Positions 46,204 through 54,615 of a stretch of 64,000 nt of DNA are shown piece after piece (position 1 is the stretch's first letter; the number at the start of each line of letters is the position of its first letter). Made by a program: the position numbers and the translations under genes. Origin of the DNA: Pseudomonas fluorescens (lineage in GTDB: Bacteria; Pseudomonadota; Gammaproteobacteria; Pseudomonadales; Pseudomonadaceae). Location of the stretch: positions 1 through 64,000 of the forward strand of contig NZ_CABVGX010000019.1 of the NCBI RefSeq assembly GCF_902497625.1. The letters are read 5' to 3'. The notes beneath the pieces are model-generated. The model saw only the letters and a program-made list of their open reading frames with translations, was not told where the DNA came from and searched no databases.

Positions 46204-47406
46204 ATGAAAAACAGCCCGTCAACCCTGAGCACGAGCGTCGTGCTGCTGTTCGCCGTGGCCTGCGGGTTAGCCGTGGGCAATGTGTATTACGCACAGCCTC
46301 TGCTCGATGCTATCGCCGAGACCTTTGCAATGGAGCCGGCCACCATCGGCATCGTCGTCACGCTGACTCAGGTCGGTTACGGCGCGGGGCTGGTGCTGCT
46401 GGTGCCGCTTGGCGATCTGCTGAACCGGCGGCGGTTGATTGTCTCCCAAACGCTGCTGTCGGCGCTGGCGCTGTTGATGATCGCTTTAGCCACCGACAGC
46501 ACCTGGCTGTTAAGCGGGATGGCGCTGACAGGTTTTTTGGCAGTCGTCACCCAAGTGTTGGTGGCCTACGCTGCAAGGCTGGCGATCCCGGCCGAGCGCG
46601 GCCGGGTAGTGGGCGTGGTCACCAGCGGCATCGTTGTCGGCATCCTGTTGGCCCGCACTGTGGCCGGTGGCATGGCCGATCTGGCGGGTTGGCGTTCGGT
46701 TTATCTGCTGTCGGCAGGTTTGACCCTGCTGATGGCCCTGTTGCTGTTGCGGGTGCTGCCCAAAGATGAAGACCCGCAACCCGCACAATCCTACGCGTCG
46801 TTACTGGAATCGGTGTTCGTGTTGTTCAGGGAGGAACCCGTGCTGCGCCAGCGGGCGGTTCTGGCACTGCTGACCTTTGCCAGCGCCATGGTGCTGTGGA
46901 CGCCCATGGTGTTGCCGCTCAGCGCCCCACCGCTGTCACTGTCCCACACGCAAATCGGCTTGTTTGGTCTGGCTGGAGCCGCCGGGGCACTGGGCGCTGC
47001 TCGCGCCGGGCATCTGACCGATCGGGGTTGGGGACACTGGATCAGTGGCTTGTCATTGCTGCTGATGCTGGTGTCGTGGCTGCCTGTGGCCCTCACTCAA
47101 TCCTCGCTGTGGGCCTTGTTACTTGGCGTGATCACCCTCGATCTGGGTCTTCAAGCGGTGCATGTCACCAGCCAGAGCATGATCTACAGCGTGCGCCCCG
47201 AAGCACAAAGTCGTCTGACCGCGGGCTACATGCTGTTCTATTCGATCGGCAGTGCGCTGGGTTCGATCGGTTCGACGGCGATGTATGCGTGGGCCGGGTG
47301 GACCGGTGTTTGTCTGTTGGGGGCAGGGATCAACGCGGCAGCGTTGATTTATTGGTGGCGAACGCTGGCTGCCCGAAACCAGCCCGTAGAAGCAGCTTCA
47401 CGTTGA
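46204..47406 (+). CDS. MFS transporter
   Basis: This 400-residue permease has 12 predicted membrane helices. It opens with LLFAVACGLAVGNVYYAQPL, and the loop motif GDLLNRRRLIV follows helix 2. It resembles the YnfM-like branch of drug/proton antiporters; the substrate is unknown. GGAG precedes the ATG at 46204. It is divergent from the HxlR gene. The bases after the stop hold repeats. Confidence 0.87.
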   Translation: MKNSPSTLSTSVVLLFAVACGLAVGNVYYAQPLLDAIAETFAMEPATIGIVVTLTQVGYGAGLVLLVPLGDLLNRRRLIVSQTLLSALALLMIALATDSTWLLSGMALTGFLAVVTQVLVAYAARLAIPAERGRVVGVVTSGIVVGILLARTVAGGMADLAGWRSVYLLSAGLTLLMALLLLRVLPKDEDPQPAQSYASLLESVFVLFREEPVLRQRAVLALLTFASAMVLWTPMVLPLSAPPLSLSHTQIGLFGLAGAAGALGAARAGHLTDRGWGHWISGLSLLLMLVSWLPVALTQSSLWALLLGVITLDLGLQAVHVTSQSMIYSVRPEAQSRLTAGYMLFYSIGSALGSIGSTAMYAWAGWTGVCLLGAGINAAALIYWWRTLAARNQPVEAASR

Positions 47407-47422
47407 TTCAGTCACTGAGACC

Positions 47423-47563
47423 GTAGGAGCTGTCGAACACTGCGATCGTTGGCTTTGAAGGAACTCTCGATTTTCAGAGCAAAAAGATCGCAGCCTTCGG
47501 CAGCTCCTACATTGGATGTGTGCGTCCTGGCAGATTTTCAGCAAAAGATCGCAGCCTTCGGCA
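47423..47563. repeat. Dispersed repeats with direct and inverted copies
   Basis: GTAGGAGCTG (47423-47432) pairs with CAGCTCCTAC (47501-47510), and AAAAGATCGCAGCCTTCGGC occurs at 47482 and 47543. The words match the inverted repeat at 10944-11027. No gene lies in 47407-47599. Confidence 0.75.
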
Positions 47564-47599
47564 AATCCTACGTTGTACGTGCACGTCTGAGGGCCGAGT

Positions 47600-48145
47600 T
47601 CAGCCGCGATCCCTGCCTCGCAACATGCTGTCCAGCACATCATCGCGGCGCACCCAAGCGTGGAACAATGCCGCCGCCAGATGCAGCAACACTGTCAAAA
47701 ACAACAGATAAGCCATATACCCGTGCGCCTTGCGCAGGAACGCAAACACTTGCGCATCCGCCGGCAGGATCGACGGCAGTTGCAGCGAACTGCTGAGCAT
47801 CACCGGATCGCCTGCTGCCGAAATCATCGCCCAGCCGAGCAGCGGCAGAATGAACATCAGCGAATACAGCAACAGATGCGAAGCCTTGGCGGCCAGCGCT
47901 TGCCAGGTTGGCAGATCAGCCGGGAGCGGAGGTTGCCGGGTTGAGAAGCGTACGCCCAGCCGCACGATGACCAGCAGTAGAATCGTGATGCCCAGCGGTT
48001 TGTGCAGATTGAGCAGCCACTCATGACGCTCGGACACCGAAGCGACCATGCCCGCGCCGAGAAACAGCATGGCGATGATCATCAACGCCATCAGCCAGTG
48101 CAGCAGTCGCGCCAAAGGCGCGAAATGACTCGGTTGAGCGCTCAT
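47600..48145 (-). CDS. Cytochrome b561-type membrane protein
   Basis: This 181-residue protein has four membrane helices with the heme histidines of the bacterial b561 family (ARLLHWLMALMIIAML, LLNLHKPLGITIL, KASHLLLYSLMFIL, KAHGYMAYLLFLTVLLHLAA). It would move electrons within or across the inner membrane, from quinol or to a periplasmic partner. Its start overlaps the stop of the catalase-like gene by four bases, so it is co-translated with it and may serve as its electron donor (inference). Confidence 0.9.
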   Translation of the reverse strand: MSAQPSHFAPLARLLHWLMALMIIAMLFLGAGMVASVSERHEWLLNLHKPLGITILLLVIVRLGVRFSTRQPPLPADLPTWQALAAKASHLLLYSLMFILPLLGWAMISAAGDPVMLSSSLQLPSILPADAQVFAFLRKAHGYMAYLLFLTVLLHLAAALFHAWVRRDDVLDSMLRGRDRG

Positions 48146-49227
48146 TGTTGAGTCTCCTGTTTAGCGGCAGGCAACTGGCTGACTTCGCTGGTGCGACGCA
48201 GGTAGGAACTGGCGTAACCGGCAGAACGGGCGGCCAGCAACGGATCGTCAGACCCTTCGATGCCGGATGGCAACACCAGCGGGTCGTAGTTGATGTCGCG
48301 GCACTCGCCATTCAATTGCGGCTGAGCGCTTTCAAGTACAAGTGTTCCGGCATTCAGCACCTTGCGGTCCTGCGGCCAAGTCTTGCTTGCGTCGTTGACC
48401 GGATCGCCGGGATTGGCCAGCGTGAGGTTCAATTGCCAACGCAACGGGCCAGCGCCCATTCGCTGTTGCAGATCTTTTTCGAGGAAATCAGCGCCTTCCG
48501 GCGCCGTTGCACCGGCTGCATCGCGCGCCACCGGTACCATGCTCCAGCGCACAGCTTGCTTTTGCCCGGCTGCATCGATCAGGTAAAACGCGTTGACGCT
48601 GTTGTAGGTTTCCGTCACGTAACTGGCCGAAGGTTTTGCGTTTTTGATCCAGGCCAGAAACGGCCCGGCTTCCGGGTGCGATTTAAAGAATGCGGGCACC
48701 GCTGCCGGGTTTGGTTTTCCGGTGGCGGGATCCGGCGACTGAGCCTGTTGCAATTGATAGAACGCCTCGGGCGTGCCCACCGGAAACACCGGCATGCTGT
48801 TCATCCCGGTGCGCCACTGCTGACCATTGGCCTGGGTGAAGCGCAACGCCAGACTGCGGATCGGCACGCTGCTGTCCGGCGCATAGGGATTACCGGCCGG
48901 CAATGCGAAACGCCCCACCACTGGCGTGCGCGCCTCATTGAACACCTGAGCCGTAGAGTAGCTGCGGGCCTCGCCACTGCTCTCGAAATAGCCAATCACG
49001 CACACACCTTTGGAATGGTTGCGGCGAAATCCGGGGTGCACACCGTTGTTGGTTTCCAGCACATTGACCAGCTTCGTCGGGGTCAGACGTTGTGGGTCGA
49101 AGGTGCCGTTGACGTAGGCAAAAGCCCCGGCCACGGCGGCAATGACCACTGCAATGGCCGCCAGGCGCAAGGTCAGGCTTGCTGCACTCAGCGGCGGCCG
49201 GGTGGGCGGTGATGAGCGATCTACCAT
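48142..49227 (-). CDS. Membrane-anchored catalase-related peroxidase (SrpA-like)
   Basis: This 361-residue protein has an N-terminal membrane helix (LAAIAVVIAAVAGAFAYVNG), then a small catalase-fold domain. GVHPGFRRNHSKGVCVIGYF holds the distal-histidine region (NHSKG) and the C-terminal AARSAGYASSYLRRTSE the proximal tyrosine. At about 320 residues after the anchor it is shorter than true catalases, as in the catalase-related peroxidase group. The start is 49227 (GGAG six bases before). It lies behind an ECF-type promoter, divergent from an ECF sigma gene, and is coupled to a cytochrome b561 gene. Confidence 0.88.
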   Translation of the reverse strand: MVDRSSPPTRPPLSAASLTLRLAAIAVVIAAVAGAFAYVNGTFDPQRLTPTKLVNVLETNNGVHPGFRRNHSKGVCVIGYFESSGEARSYSTAQVFNEARTPVVGRFALPAGNPYAPDSSVPIRSLALRFTQANGQQWRTGMNSMPVFPVGTPEAFYQLQQAQSPDPATGKPNPAAVPAFFKSHPEAGPFLAWIKNAKPSASYVTETYNSVNAFYLIDAAGQKQAVRWSMVPVARDAAGATAPEGADFLEKDLQQRMGAGPLRWQLNLTLANPGDPVNDASKTWPQDRKVLNAGTLVLESAQPQLNGECRDINYDPLVLPSGIEGSDDPLLAARSAGYASSYLRRTSEVSQLPAAKQETQQ

Positions 49228-49270
49228 GAAAGACTCCAGGGCCATCGGCCACAAGTGAGAAGAAACAGGC

Positions 49271-49296
49271 AGACGAACCCCACGCATGTTTATTCC
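49271..49296 (-). promoter_or_regulatory. ECF-type promoter of the catalase-like operon
   Basis: On the minus strand, GGAATAA (49296-49290) and CGTCT (49275-49271) are 14 bp apart. The predicted start near 49264 gives a leader of about 37 nt. The plus-strand copy at 49325-49350 has the same elements and spacing. Confidence 0.75.
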
Positions 49297-49324
49297 ATCG
49301 CTGCGTATTTATTTTTTCGAGCGT

Positions 49325-49350
49325 GGAATAACCTTGAGTGCCGGGCGTCT
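49325..49350 (+). promoter_or_regulatory. ECF-type promoter of the sigma/anti-sigma operon
   Basis: GGAATAA (49325-49331) and CGTCT (49346-49350) are 14 bp apart. The start would be near 49357. It mirrors the minus-strand promoter, so the sigma factor probably drives both its own and the catalase-like operon. Confidence 0.75.
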
Positions 49351-49385
49351 CTCTAGTCCACAGCGTAGTGACTAGCCAGAACTTC

Positions 49386-49892
49386 ATGAACGAGATCGAC
49401 GAACAACTGCGAGAAATTATTCCCAGACTGCGCCGTTTCGCGGTGTCGTTGACGCGCAATTCCACCAGCGCAGACGATCTCGTGCAGGCGAGCCTTGAGC
49501 GTGCACTGACAAGTTGGGGCGACAAGCGTCCCGATGGCGATTTACGCGCCTGGCTGTTTTCGATTCTGTACCGGCAGTTCCTGGATGCGCACCGACGCTC
49601 GCGCCGATACGCACGAATGCTCGAATTTTTTACCGGTCGTGACGATGCTCAACCCTCGGTCGAGCGCACGGTGATCGCGCAATCGACCCTGCAAGCGTTC
49701 GATCAGTTGAATAGCGAACAACGTGCACTGTTGCTGTGGGTGTCGGTCGAAGGCCTGAGCTACAAAGAGGTCGCGCAGATCCTCGACGTGCCCACCGGCA
49801 CCGTCATGTCGCGCCTGTCCCGTGCCCGCCAGGCCTTGCGCGAACTCAGCGACGGCGAAATCACCCGCCCTTCCCTGCGGAGACTCAAATGA
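49386..49892 (+). CDS. ECF-family RNA polymerase sigma factor
   Basis: This 168-residue protein holds sigma region 2 (NSTSADDLVQASLERALTSW, RAWLFSILYRQFLDAHRR) and region 4 (LNSEQRALLLWVSVEGLSYK, PTGTVMSRLSRARQALR). There is no extra C-terminal domain. The start is the ATG at 49386; an open frame begins upstream but would start inside the promoter. The anti-sigma gene overlaps its stop by four bases. The targets suggested by sequence are its own operon and the catalase/b561 operon. Confidence 0.92.
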   Translation: MNEIDEQLREIIPRLRRFAVSLTRNSTSADDLVQASLERALTSWGDKRPDGDLRAWLFSILYRQFLDAHRRSRRYARMLEFFTGRDDAQPSVERTVIAQSTLQAFDQLNSEQRALLLWVSVEGLSYKEVAQILDVPTGTVMSRLSRARQALRELSDGEITRPSLRRLK

Positions 49893-50641
49893 TCAGCATG
49901 CCCCCGAGCGAGCGCGACCTGCACGCTTACATCGACCATCAACTCAGCGACGAAGACCGGCGTCTGGTGGACACTTTTCTGGCAAGCAATGCCGACGTTT
50001 CTGCCCAAGTGCGCGCCTGGCAACAGGACGCTCAGCAGTTGCGAGCGGCACTGAGCGGCGCCCTGCAGCAACCAGCCAATCCGGACCTTGATCCTGCGTT
50101 GATTCGCCAGCGGCTGAAACGTCAGTCGCGGCGCCATCTGGCCAGCGCGGCGGTGTTGCTGATCGCTGTCAGCATCGGCGGTTTCAGCGGCTGGCAGGCG
50201 CGGGAGATGACACTGCTCAGCGCTGCGCAGCCGATGGGCGATGCGATGCAGGCTTACCGGCTGTTCGCGCAAAAAGGCCTGCTGCCTGCCGATTACAAAG
50301 TTAATGGCAACGGCGATATGCAGGGCTGGCTCGACCGCTACTTCACTCAGGCCAATCGCCTCCCGGACTTGTCCGACGCGGGTTTCAAACCGGTCAGCGG
50401 TCGCCTGCTCATCACCGAGCAAGGGCCAGCGGCAATGGTGGTTTACGAAGACTCGCGCGGGCAAAAAATCAGTTTCTACGTGCGTCCACCCGGACCGAAA
50501 AACTTTCTGCTGCCCCGGGGCAGTCGCAGTGACGGAGAGTTGCAGGCCGAGTACTGGTCCGGCGCCGGCTACAACTATGCGATGGTCAGCCCGACGGATA
50601 CAGCGGCTGCGCAGATGCTTAAGCAGACCGAGCAATTTTGA
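49889..50641 (+). CDS. Transmembrane anti-sigma factor
   Basis: This 250-residue protein has an N-terminal cytoplasmic part (SERDLHAYIDHQLSDEDRRL) of the anti-sigma type, a membrane helix near residues 84-105 (ASAAVLLIAVSIGGFSGWQA) and a periplasmic C-terminal domain (about residues 106-250) that would sense the signal. The usual HxxxCxxC zinc site is absent (H-A-Y-I-D-H instead), so it is a non-ZAS type. It is translationally coupled to the sigma gene. Confidence 0.85.
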   Translation: MISMPPSERDLHAYIDHQLSDEDRRLVDTFLASNADVSAQVRAWQQDAQQLRAALSGALQQPANPDLDPALIRQRLKRQSRRHLASAAVLLIAVSIGGFSGWQAREMTLLSAAQPMGDAMQAYRLFAQKGLLPADYKVNGNGDMQGWLDRYFTQANRLPDLSDAGFKPVSGRLLITEQGPAAMVVYEDSRGQKISFYVRPPGPKNFLLPRGSRSDGELQAEYWSGAGYNYAMVSPTDTAAAQMLKQTEQF

Positions 50642-50776
50642 TCGCGAGCCAATTCTGTGGGTGGCCTTTTCCGTTCGCTTAAACACTGACATTGCTGGAA
50701 GCAAACTTGCCGATTTGTTTACAATACGGCGCCGCCTCCCGGCGAGCTTGCATGACCTTAACGGGATGACTTCACA

Positions 50777-51904
50777 GTGGCCGTTCGACCGCCCAGCCGT
50801 TCACGCTTCATACCCCGCTGGTCTCCCCTGCAACGACTATTCGGCAAGCTTTCTGCGCCCGTACCTGGCAGCGCGACAACGAATCGCGTGATTCACGATT
50901 TTTTTCGGCAAAAAGCACACGTTCAGGGTTACACCCTCAGCCACAGCCAGCAGCGGGTCATCGACAGCATGGCGCAGCACGCCAGCGTGCTGCTGAGTGA
51001 TTCGAGGAAAACCTTGCCCGGTTTGTACCTGTTCGGCGCTGTCGGCCGCGGCAAGAGCTGGCTGCTCGACGGGTTCTTCCAGGCGCTGCCAATCGCGCAA
51101 AAACAACGCCTGCACTTTCACCCATTCTTCGCGCAGTTACATCAAGGCATGTTCACCCATCGCGATCATCCGGATGCGCTGACAGCAACGCTCGACGCGA
51201 TACTGCAGGATTGTCGGGTGCTGTGTTTTGACGAGTTTCACGTACACGACATCGGCGACGCGATGCTGATCACGCGGTTGTTCAAGGCACTGTTCCAGCG
51301 TGGCATCCTGCTGCTGGTCACCTCCAACTACCCGCCGGAAGGCCTGTTGCCCAACCCGCTTTATCACGCGCGTTTCAAACCGGTGATCGAACTGATCAAT
51401 GCACGCATGCAAGTCATGGAAGTCGGCGGTGACCACGATTATCGCAGCCAGGCAAAACCCAATGCCCATCAGTTGTTCACTCAAGGCCGGTACGTCTGGC
51501 CTGCCAGCGTGGCGCAGCGCGAGGCGTTGAACATCCCCGCCCCTGACGCTCCCACCGTTGCCTTGCCTGTCGGGACCCGGCATTTGCGCGCCCGCTTCTG
51601 TGAAGCTCGCACGGTCGGGTTTACCTTCAGCGACCTGTGCGATCAGACCACTGCGGTGGTGGATTACCTGGAGTTATGCCGGCGCTTTGATCGCTGGATC
51701 ATCGATGAACTGCCCTTGCTGAATGACTGTTCGATCGCTGCGCAGCAACGGTTCATCAACCTGGTGGATGTTCTTTATGATCAGGACAAGCACCTGATTT
51801 TGCTGAGCCAGCACTCGTTGCGCGAAAGTCTCAGCGGTGATGCGATTGATCTGGCCCGTACCCGCAGCCGGTTGGGCCAACTAGTGAACGTCAAAGCGTC
51901 CTGA
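50777..51904 (+). CDS. AFG1/ZapE-like AAA ATPase
   Basis: This 375-residue ATPase has LYLFGAVGRGKSWLLDGFFQ (Walker A), RVLCFDEFHVHDIGDAMLI (Walker B, then sensor region) and TSNYPPEGLLPNPLYHARFK, all signatures of the AFG1/ZapE family, which supports cell division or protein turnover. It starts at a GTG (50777); no good ATG lies nearby. It stands outside the usual zapE setting near ribosomal protein genes and is likely a second copy. An LRR-kinase gene follows 77 bp downstream on the same strand. Confidence 0.85.
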   Translation: MAVRPPSRSRFIPRWSPLQRLFGKLSAPVPGSATTNRVIHDFFRQKAHVQGYTLSHSQQRVIDSMAQHASVLLSDSRKTLPGLYLFGAVGRGKSWLLDGFFQALPIAQKQRLHFHPFFAQLHQGMFTHRDHPDALTATLDAILQDCRVLCFDEFHVHDIGDAMLITRLFKALFQRGILLLVTSNYPPEGLLPNPLYHARFKPVIELINARMQVMEVGGDHDYRSQAKPNAHQLFTQGRYVWPASVAQREALNIPAPDAPTVALPVGTRHLRARFCEARTVGFTFSDLCDQTTAVVDYLELCRRFDRWIIDELPLLNDCSIAAQQRFINLVDVLYDQDKHLILLSQHSLRESLSGDAIDLARTRSRLGQLVNVKAS

Positions 51905-51981
51905 CGACGGCAACTTTCCCGCTATCATGTCGGTCATTCCCAGGGCACGCGCCACCTCGACAATCAAAAGCGAATCCGTTC

Positions 51982-53304
51982 ATGCACACCCTCGCCCAAC
52001 TACGTGCCGGCCAATTGTCGGGCATCACTCGCCTGGACCTGTCCTGTGGACTGAGCGAGTTTCCCCGGGAAATTTTTGCGCTGGCCGATTCGCTCGAAGT
52101 GCTCAATCTCAGCGGCAACGCCTTGAGCAGCCTGCCCGATGATTTGTATCGGCTGACGCATCTTCGGGTGATTTTCTGTTCGGACAACCTGTTCACCGAA
52201 CTGCCGGTATGCCTGGGTCGATGCACGGCGCTAACCATGGTCGGCTTCAAGGCCAACAAAATCGAAAGCGTGCCAGGCGCTTCCCTGCCGACGTCGTTGC
52301 AGTGGTTGATCCTCACCGATAACTGCATCCGCGAACTGCCGAGCGAGCTGGGCGAACGCCCGCATCTGCAGAAACTCATGCTGTCGGGAAATCGTCTGCA
52401 GCGGTTGCCCGAGTCCCTTCATCAATGCCATCGGCTGGAACTGATTCGCGTCGCTGCCAACCGTCTCACCAGGCTGCCGCCGTGGCTGCTGACCCTGCCT
52501 GGCCTGAGCTGGCTGGCCTACGCCGGCAATCCGCTGGAAACCGAAGCCGACGCCGCCGCGCTCGACGCGACGCCCGTCATCGCCTGGTCTACGCTGGGCC
52601 TGCAAGCGCAATTGGGCGAAGGCGCCTCGGGGGTTATTTACCGAGCGGTGTGGCAACGACAGGGCCAACCCGCCACCGAGGTCGCGGTCAAACTGTACAA
52701 AGGCGAGATGACCAGTGACGGCTCGCCGCTGCACGAAATGAATGCCTGCATCACCGCCGGATTGCATCCCAATCTGATCCGGGTTCAAGGCCGTATCGAC
52801 GGGCATCCTGAGGCGCAGAAGGGCCTGGTGATGGAGCTGGTTGATCCAGGCTTCGCCAACCTCGCGGGACTGCCAAGCCTGGCCTCGTGCACTCGGGACG
52901 TTTACGCCAACGATGCGGGGTTCAGCGCAAAGGTGGCGTTGCGCATCGCCACCGGCATCGCATCGGTGGCCGAGCATCTGCACCGGCAGGGCATCACCCA
53001 CGGCGACCTGTATGGCCACAACATTATGTGCAACGAGCGCGGGGATTGTTTGCTTGGAGACTTCGGCGCAGCGTCATTCCACGCCACGGCGGACAGCCGG
53101 GAGAGCCGCGCGTTGCAGCGCATTGAAGTACGGGCGTTCGGGGTTCTTCTGGGGGAATTGCTGGAGCGGATCGATTCAGGGTTGAGCGATGCGGCGCGCG
53201 TTCGACTGGAGACATTGCATCAGCGTTGCTGTCAGCCCGATGTGCTGGCGCGGCCGGGGTTTGGCGAGATTGAGCGGGAATTGGCTGCGTTCGCGGGTGA
53301 GTAG
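51982..53304 (+). CDS. Leucine-rich-repeat protein kinase fusion
   Basis: This 440-residue protein joins about seven LRRs (residues 15-190: LEVLNLSGNALSSLPDDLYR, LQKLMLSGNRLQRLPESLHQ) to a serine/threonine-kinase-like domain (about 205-435). Kinase marks are the glycine loop LGEGASGVIYRAV, the lysine of EVAVKLYKG, the catalytic loop ITHGDLYGHNIMCN (HGD instead of HRD) and LLGDFGAASF. The metal-binding DFG and the catalytic Asp are intact, so activity is possible. No signal peptide or membrane helix is seen. Its target is unknown. Confidence 0.85.
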   Translation: MHTLAQLRAGQLSGITRLDLSCGLSEFPREIFALADSLEVLNLSGNALSSLPDDLYRLTHLRVIFCSDNLFTELPVCLGRCTALTMVGFKANKIESVPGASLPTSLQWLILTDNCIRELPSELGERPHLQKLMLSGNRLQRLPESLHQCHRLELIRVAANRLTRLPPWLLTLPGLSWLAYAGNPLETEADAAALDATPVIAWSTLGLQAQLGEGASGVIYRAVWQRQGQPATEVAVKLYKGEMTSDGSPLHEMNACITAGLHPNLIRVQGRIDGHPEAQKGLVMELVDPGFANLAGLPSLASCTRDVYANDAGFSAKVALRIATGIASVAEHLHRQGITHGDLYGHNIMCNERGDCLLGDFGAASFHATADSRESRALQRIEVRAFGVLLGELLERIDSGLSDAARVRLETLHQRCCQPDVLARPGFGEIERELAAFAGE

Positions 53305-53339
53305 GCGGATACATATTTGTGGTCAGGGGCTCCCGTAAG

Positions 53340-53520
53340 AGGCTTCCTGTGGTGGAGGGGCTTGCCTGTGGTGAGGGGGCTTGCCCCCGTTGGGTCGCGA
53401 AGCGACCCCAAAAAATGACGGCTGCTGCGCATCTGGACGGGGCTCCCTGTGGTGAGGGGCTTGCCCCCGTTGGGTTGCAAAGCGACCCCAAAAGCGACGG
53501 CTGCTGCGCAACCGAACGGG
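53340..53520. repeat. Imperfect inverted repeats of GGGGCTTGCCCCCGTTGGG type
   Basis: Two near-identical copies of GGGGCTTGCCCCCGTTGGGT and the following AAGCGACCCCAAAA-type palindrome (from about 53376 and 53456) lie between the kinase gene and the tandem array. The same module occurs between liuB and liuC. They can pair with the array downstream. Confidence 0.75.
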
Positions 53521-53521
53521 G

Positions 53522-53732
53522 GCAAGCCCCCTCACCACAGGCAAGCCCCTCACCACAGGCAAGCCCCTCCATCACAGGCAAGCCCCTCACCACAGGCAAG
53601 CCCCTCCATCACAGGCAAGCCCCTCACCACAGGCAAGCCCCTCCACCACAGGCAAGCCCCTTCACCACACGCAAGCCCTTCACCACAGGCAAGCCCCATC
53701 ACCACAGGCAAGCCCTTCACCTTCCGCCACAG
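53522..53732. repeat. Tandem array of 18/19-bp units
   Basis: Eleven units of the form GCAAGCCCCTCACCACAG follow each other at 53522, 53541, 53559, 53578, 53596, 53615, 53633, 53652, 53671, 53689 and 53708. Lengths alternate mostly between 18 and 19 bp, and the last is longer and degenerate. It ends 12 bp before the YebC-like stop codon. Confidence 0.92.
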
Positions 53733-53744
53733 GCTCAGTGAGAC

Positions 53745-54449
53745 TCAGCCAGCCAGGCCGACGAACATATCCTGCACGTCATCATGGTTATCCAGGCCTT
53801 CAAGAAACAATTCGACCTCAGCCATTTGCTCATCACTCAAGCCGCTGACCGGGTTTTTCGGTTTGTAACCGAGCTTCGCCGACAGCACCGTGAACCCCTG
53901 CTCCGGCAAGGCTTTTTGCACGGCGTCGAGGTCAGCCGCCTCGGTGATGAACAGGGTCGCACCGTCTTCAGCCGGTTCGAAATCCTGTGCACCGGCTTCG
54001 ATCGCCGCCATTTCCGGGTCGGCATCCGGGCTGTCCGGCGATGCTTCGATCATGCCGACGTGGTCGAAGTCCCAGGCCACCGAACCGGAAGCACCGAGTT
54101 GGCCCTTGCGGAACGCAACGCGGATTTCGGCAACAGTGCGGTTGATGTTGTCCGTCACACATTCCACGATCAGCGGCACCTGATGCGGTGCAAAACCCTC
54201 GTAAGTGACGCGGTGGTATTGCACGGTTTCGCCGAGCTGGCCCGAGCCTTTCTTGATTGCACGCTCCAGTGTTTCACGCGGCATCGAAGCTTTTTTGGCC
54301 TGCTCGACCACCAGACGCAGGTGGGCATTGGTGGCAGTGTCGGCACCGTTGCGCGCAGCAATGGTGAGTTCCTTCACCAGCTTGCCGAAGATTTTGCCTT
54401 TGGCGTTGGATGCCGCTTCTTTGTGTTTAACCTTCCACTGTGCGCCCAT
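53745..54449 (-). CDS. YebC/PmpR-family regulator, short YeeN-like type
   Basis: This 234-residue protein matches the YebC fold: [60 protein letters not shown], and [13 protein letters not shown]. The opening MGAQWK rather than MAGHSK marks the YeeN-like paralog group. YebC proteins bind DNA or act on stalled ribosomes; the role of this paralog is uncertain. The tandem repeat array abuts its 3' end. Confidence 0.88.
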   Translation of the reverse strand: MGAQWKVKHKEAASNAKGKIFGKLVKELTIAARNGADTATNAHLRLVVEQAKKASMPRETLERAIKKGSGQLGETVQYHRVTYEGFAPHQVPLIVECVTDNINRTVAEIRVAFRKGQLGASGSVAWDFDHVGMIEASPDSPDADPEMAAIEAGAQDFEPAEDGATLFITEAADLDAVQKALPEQGFTVLSAKLGYKPKNPVSGLSDEQMAEVELFLEGLDNHDDVQDMFVGLAG

Positions 54450-54615
54450 TACTCACTCTCTTGTCTGTGGCGCCGAGACATCTATTGGCCGACGCTTTGC
54501 GCAAGTTTATACGGCCTAAAGTTGGCAATCGACCAAAAATTCGAGCCGCTCACCGCCATGCCTGATCAACTTATTCACCCAAGCATGTAGGGCAATTCTG
54601 AAATGTGGGTTTAGA

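Noticed and set aside
53522..53732. Possible CRISPR array or repeat-protein gene
   Set aside because: Units are contiguous without unique spacers; the 18/19-bp alternation breaks any reading frame.
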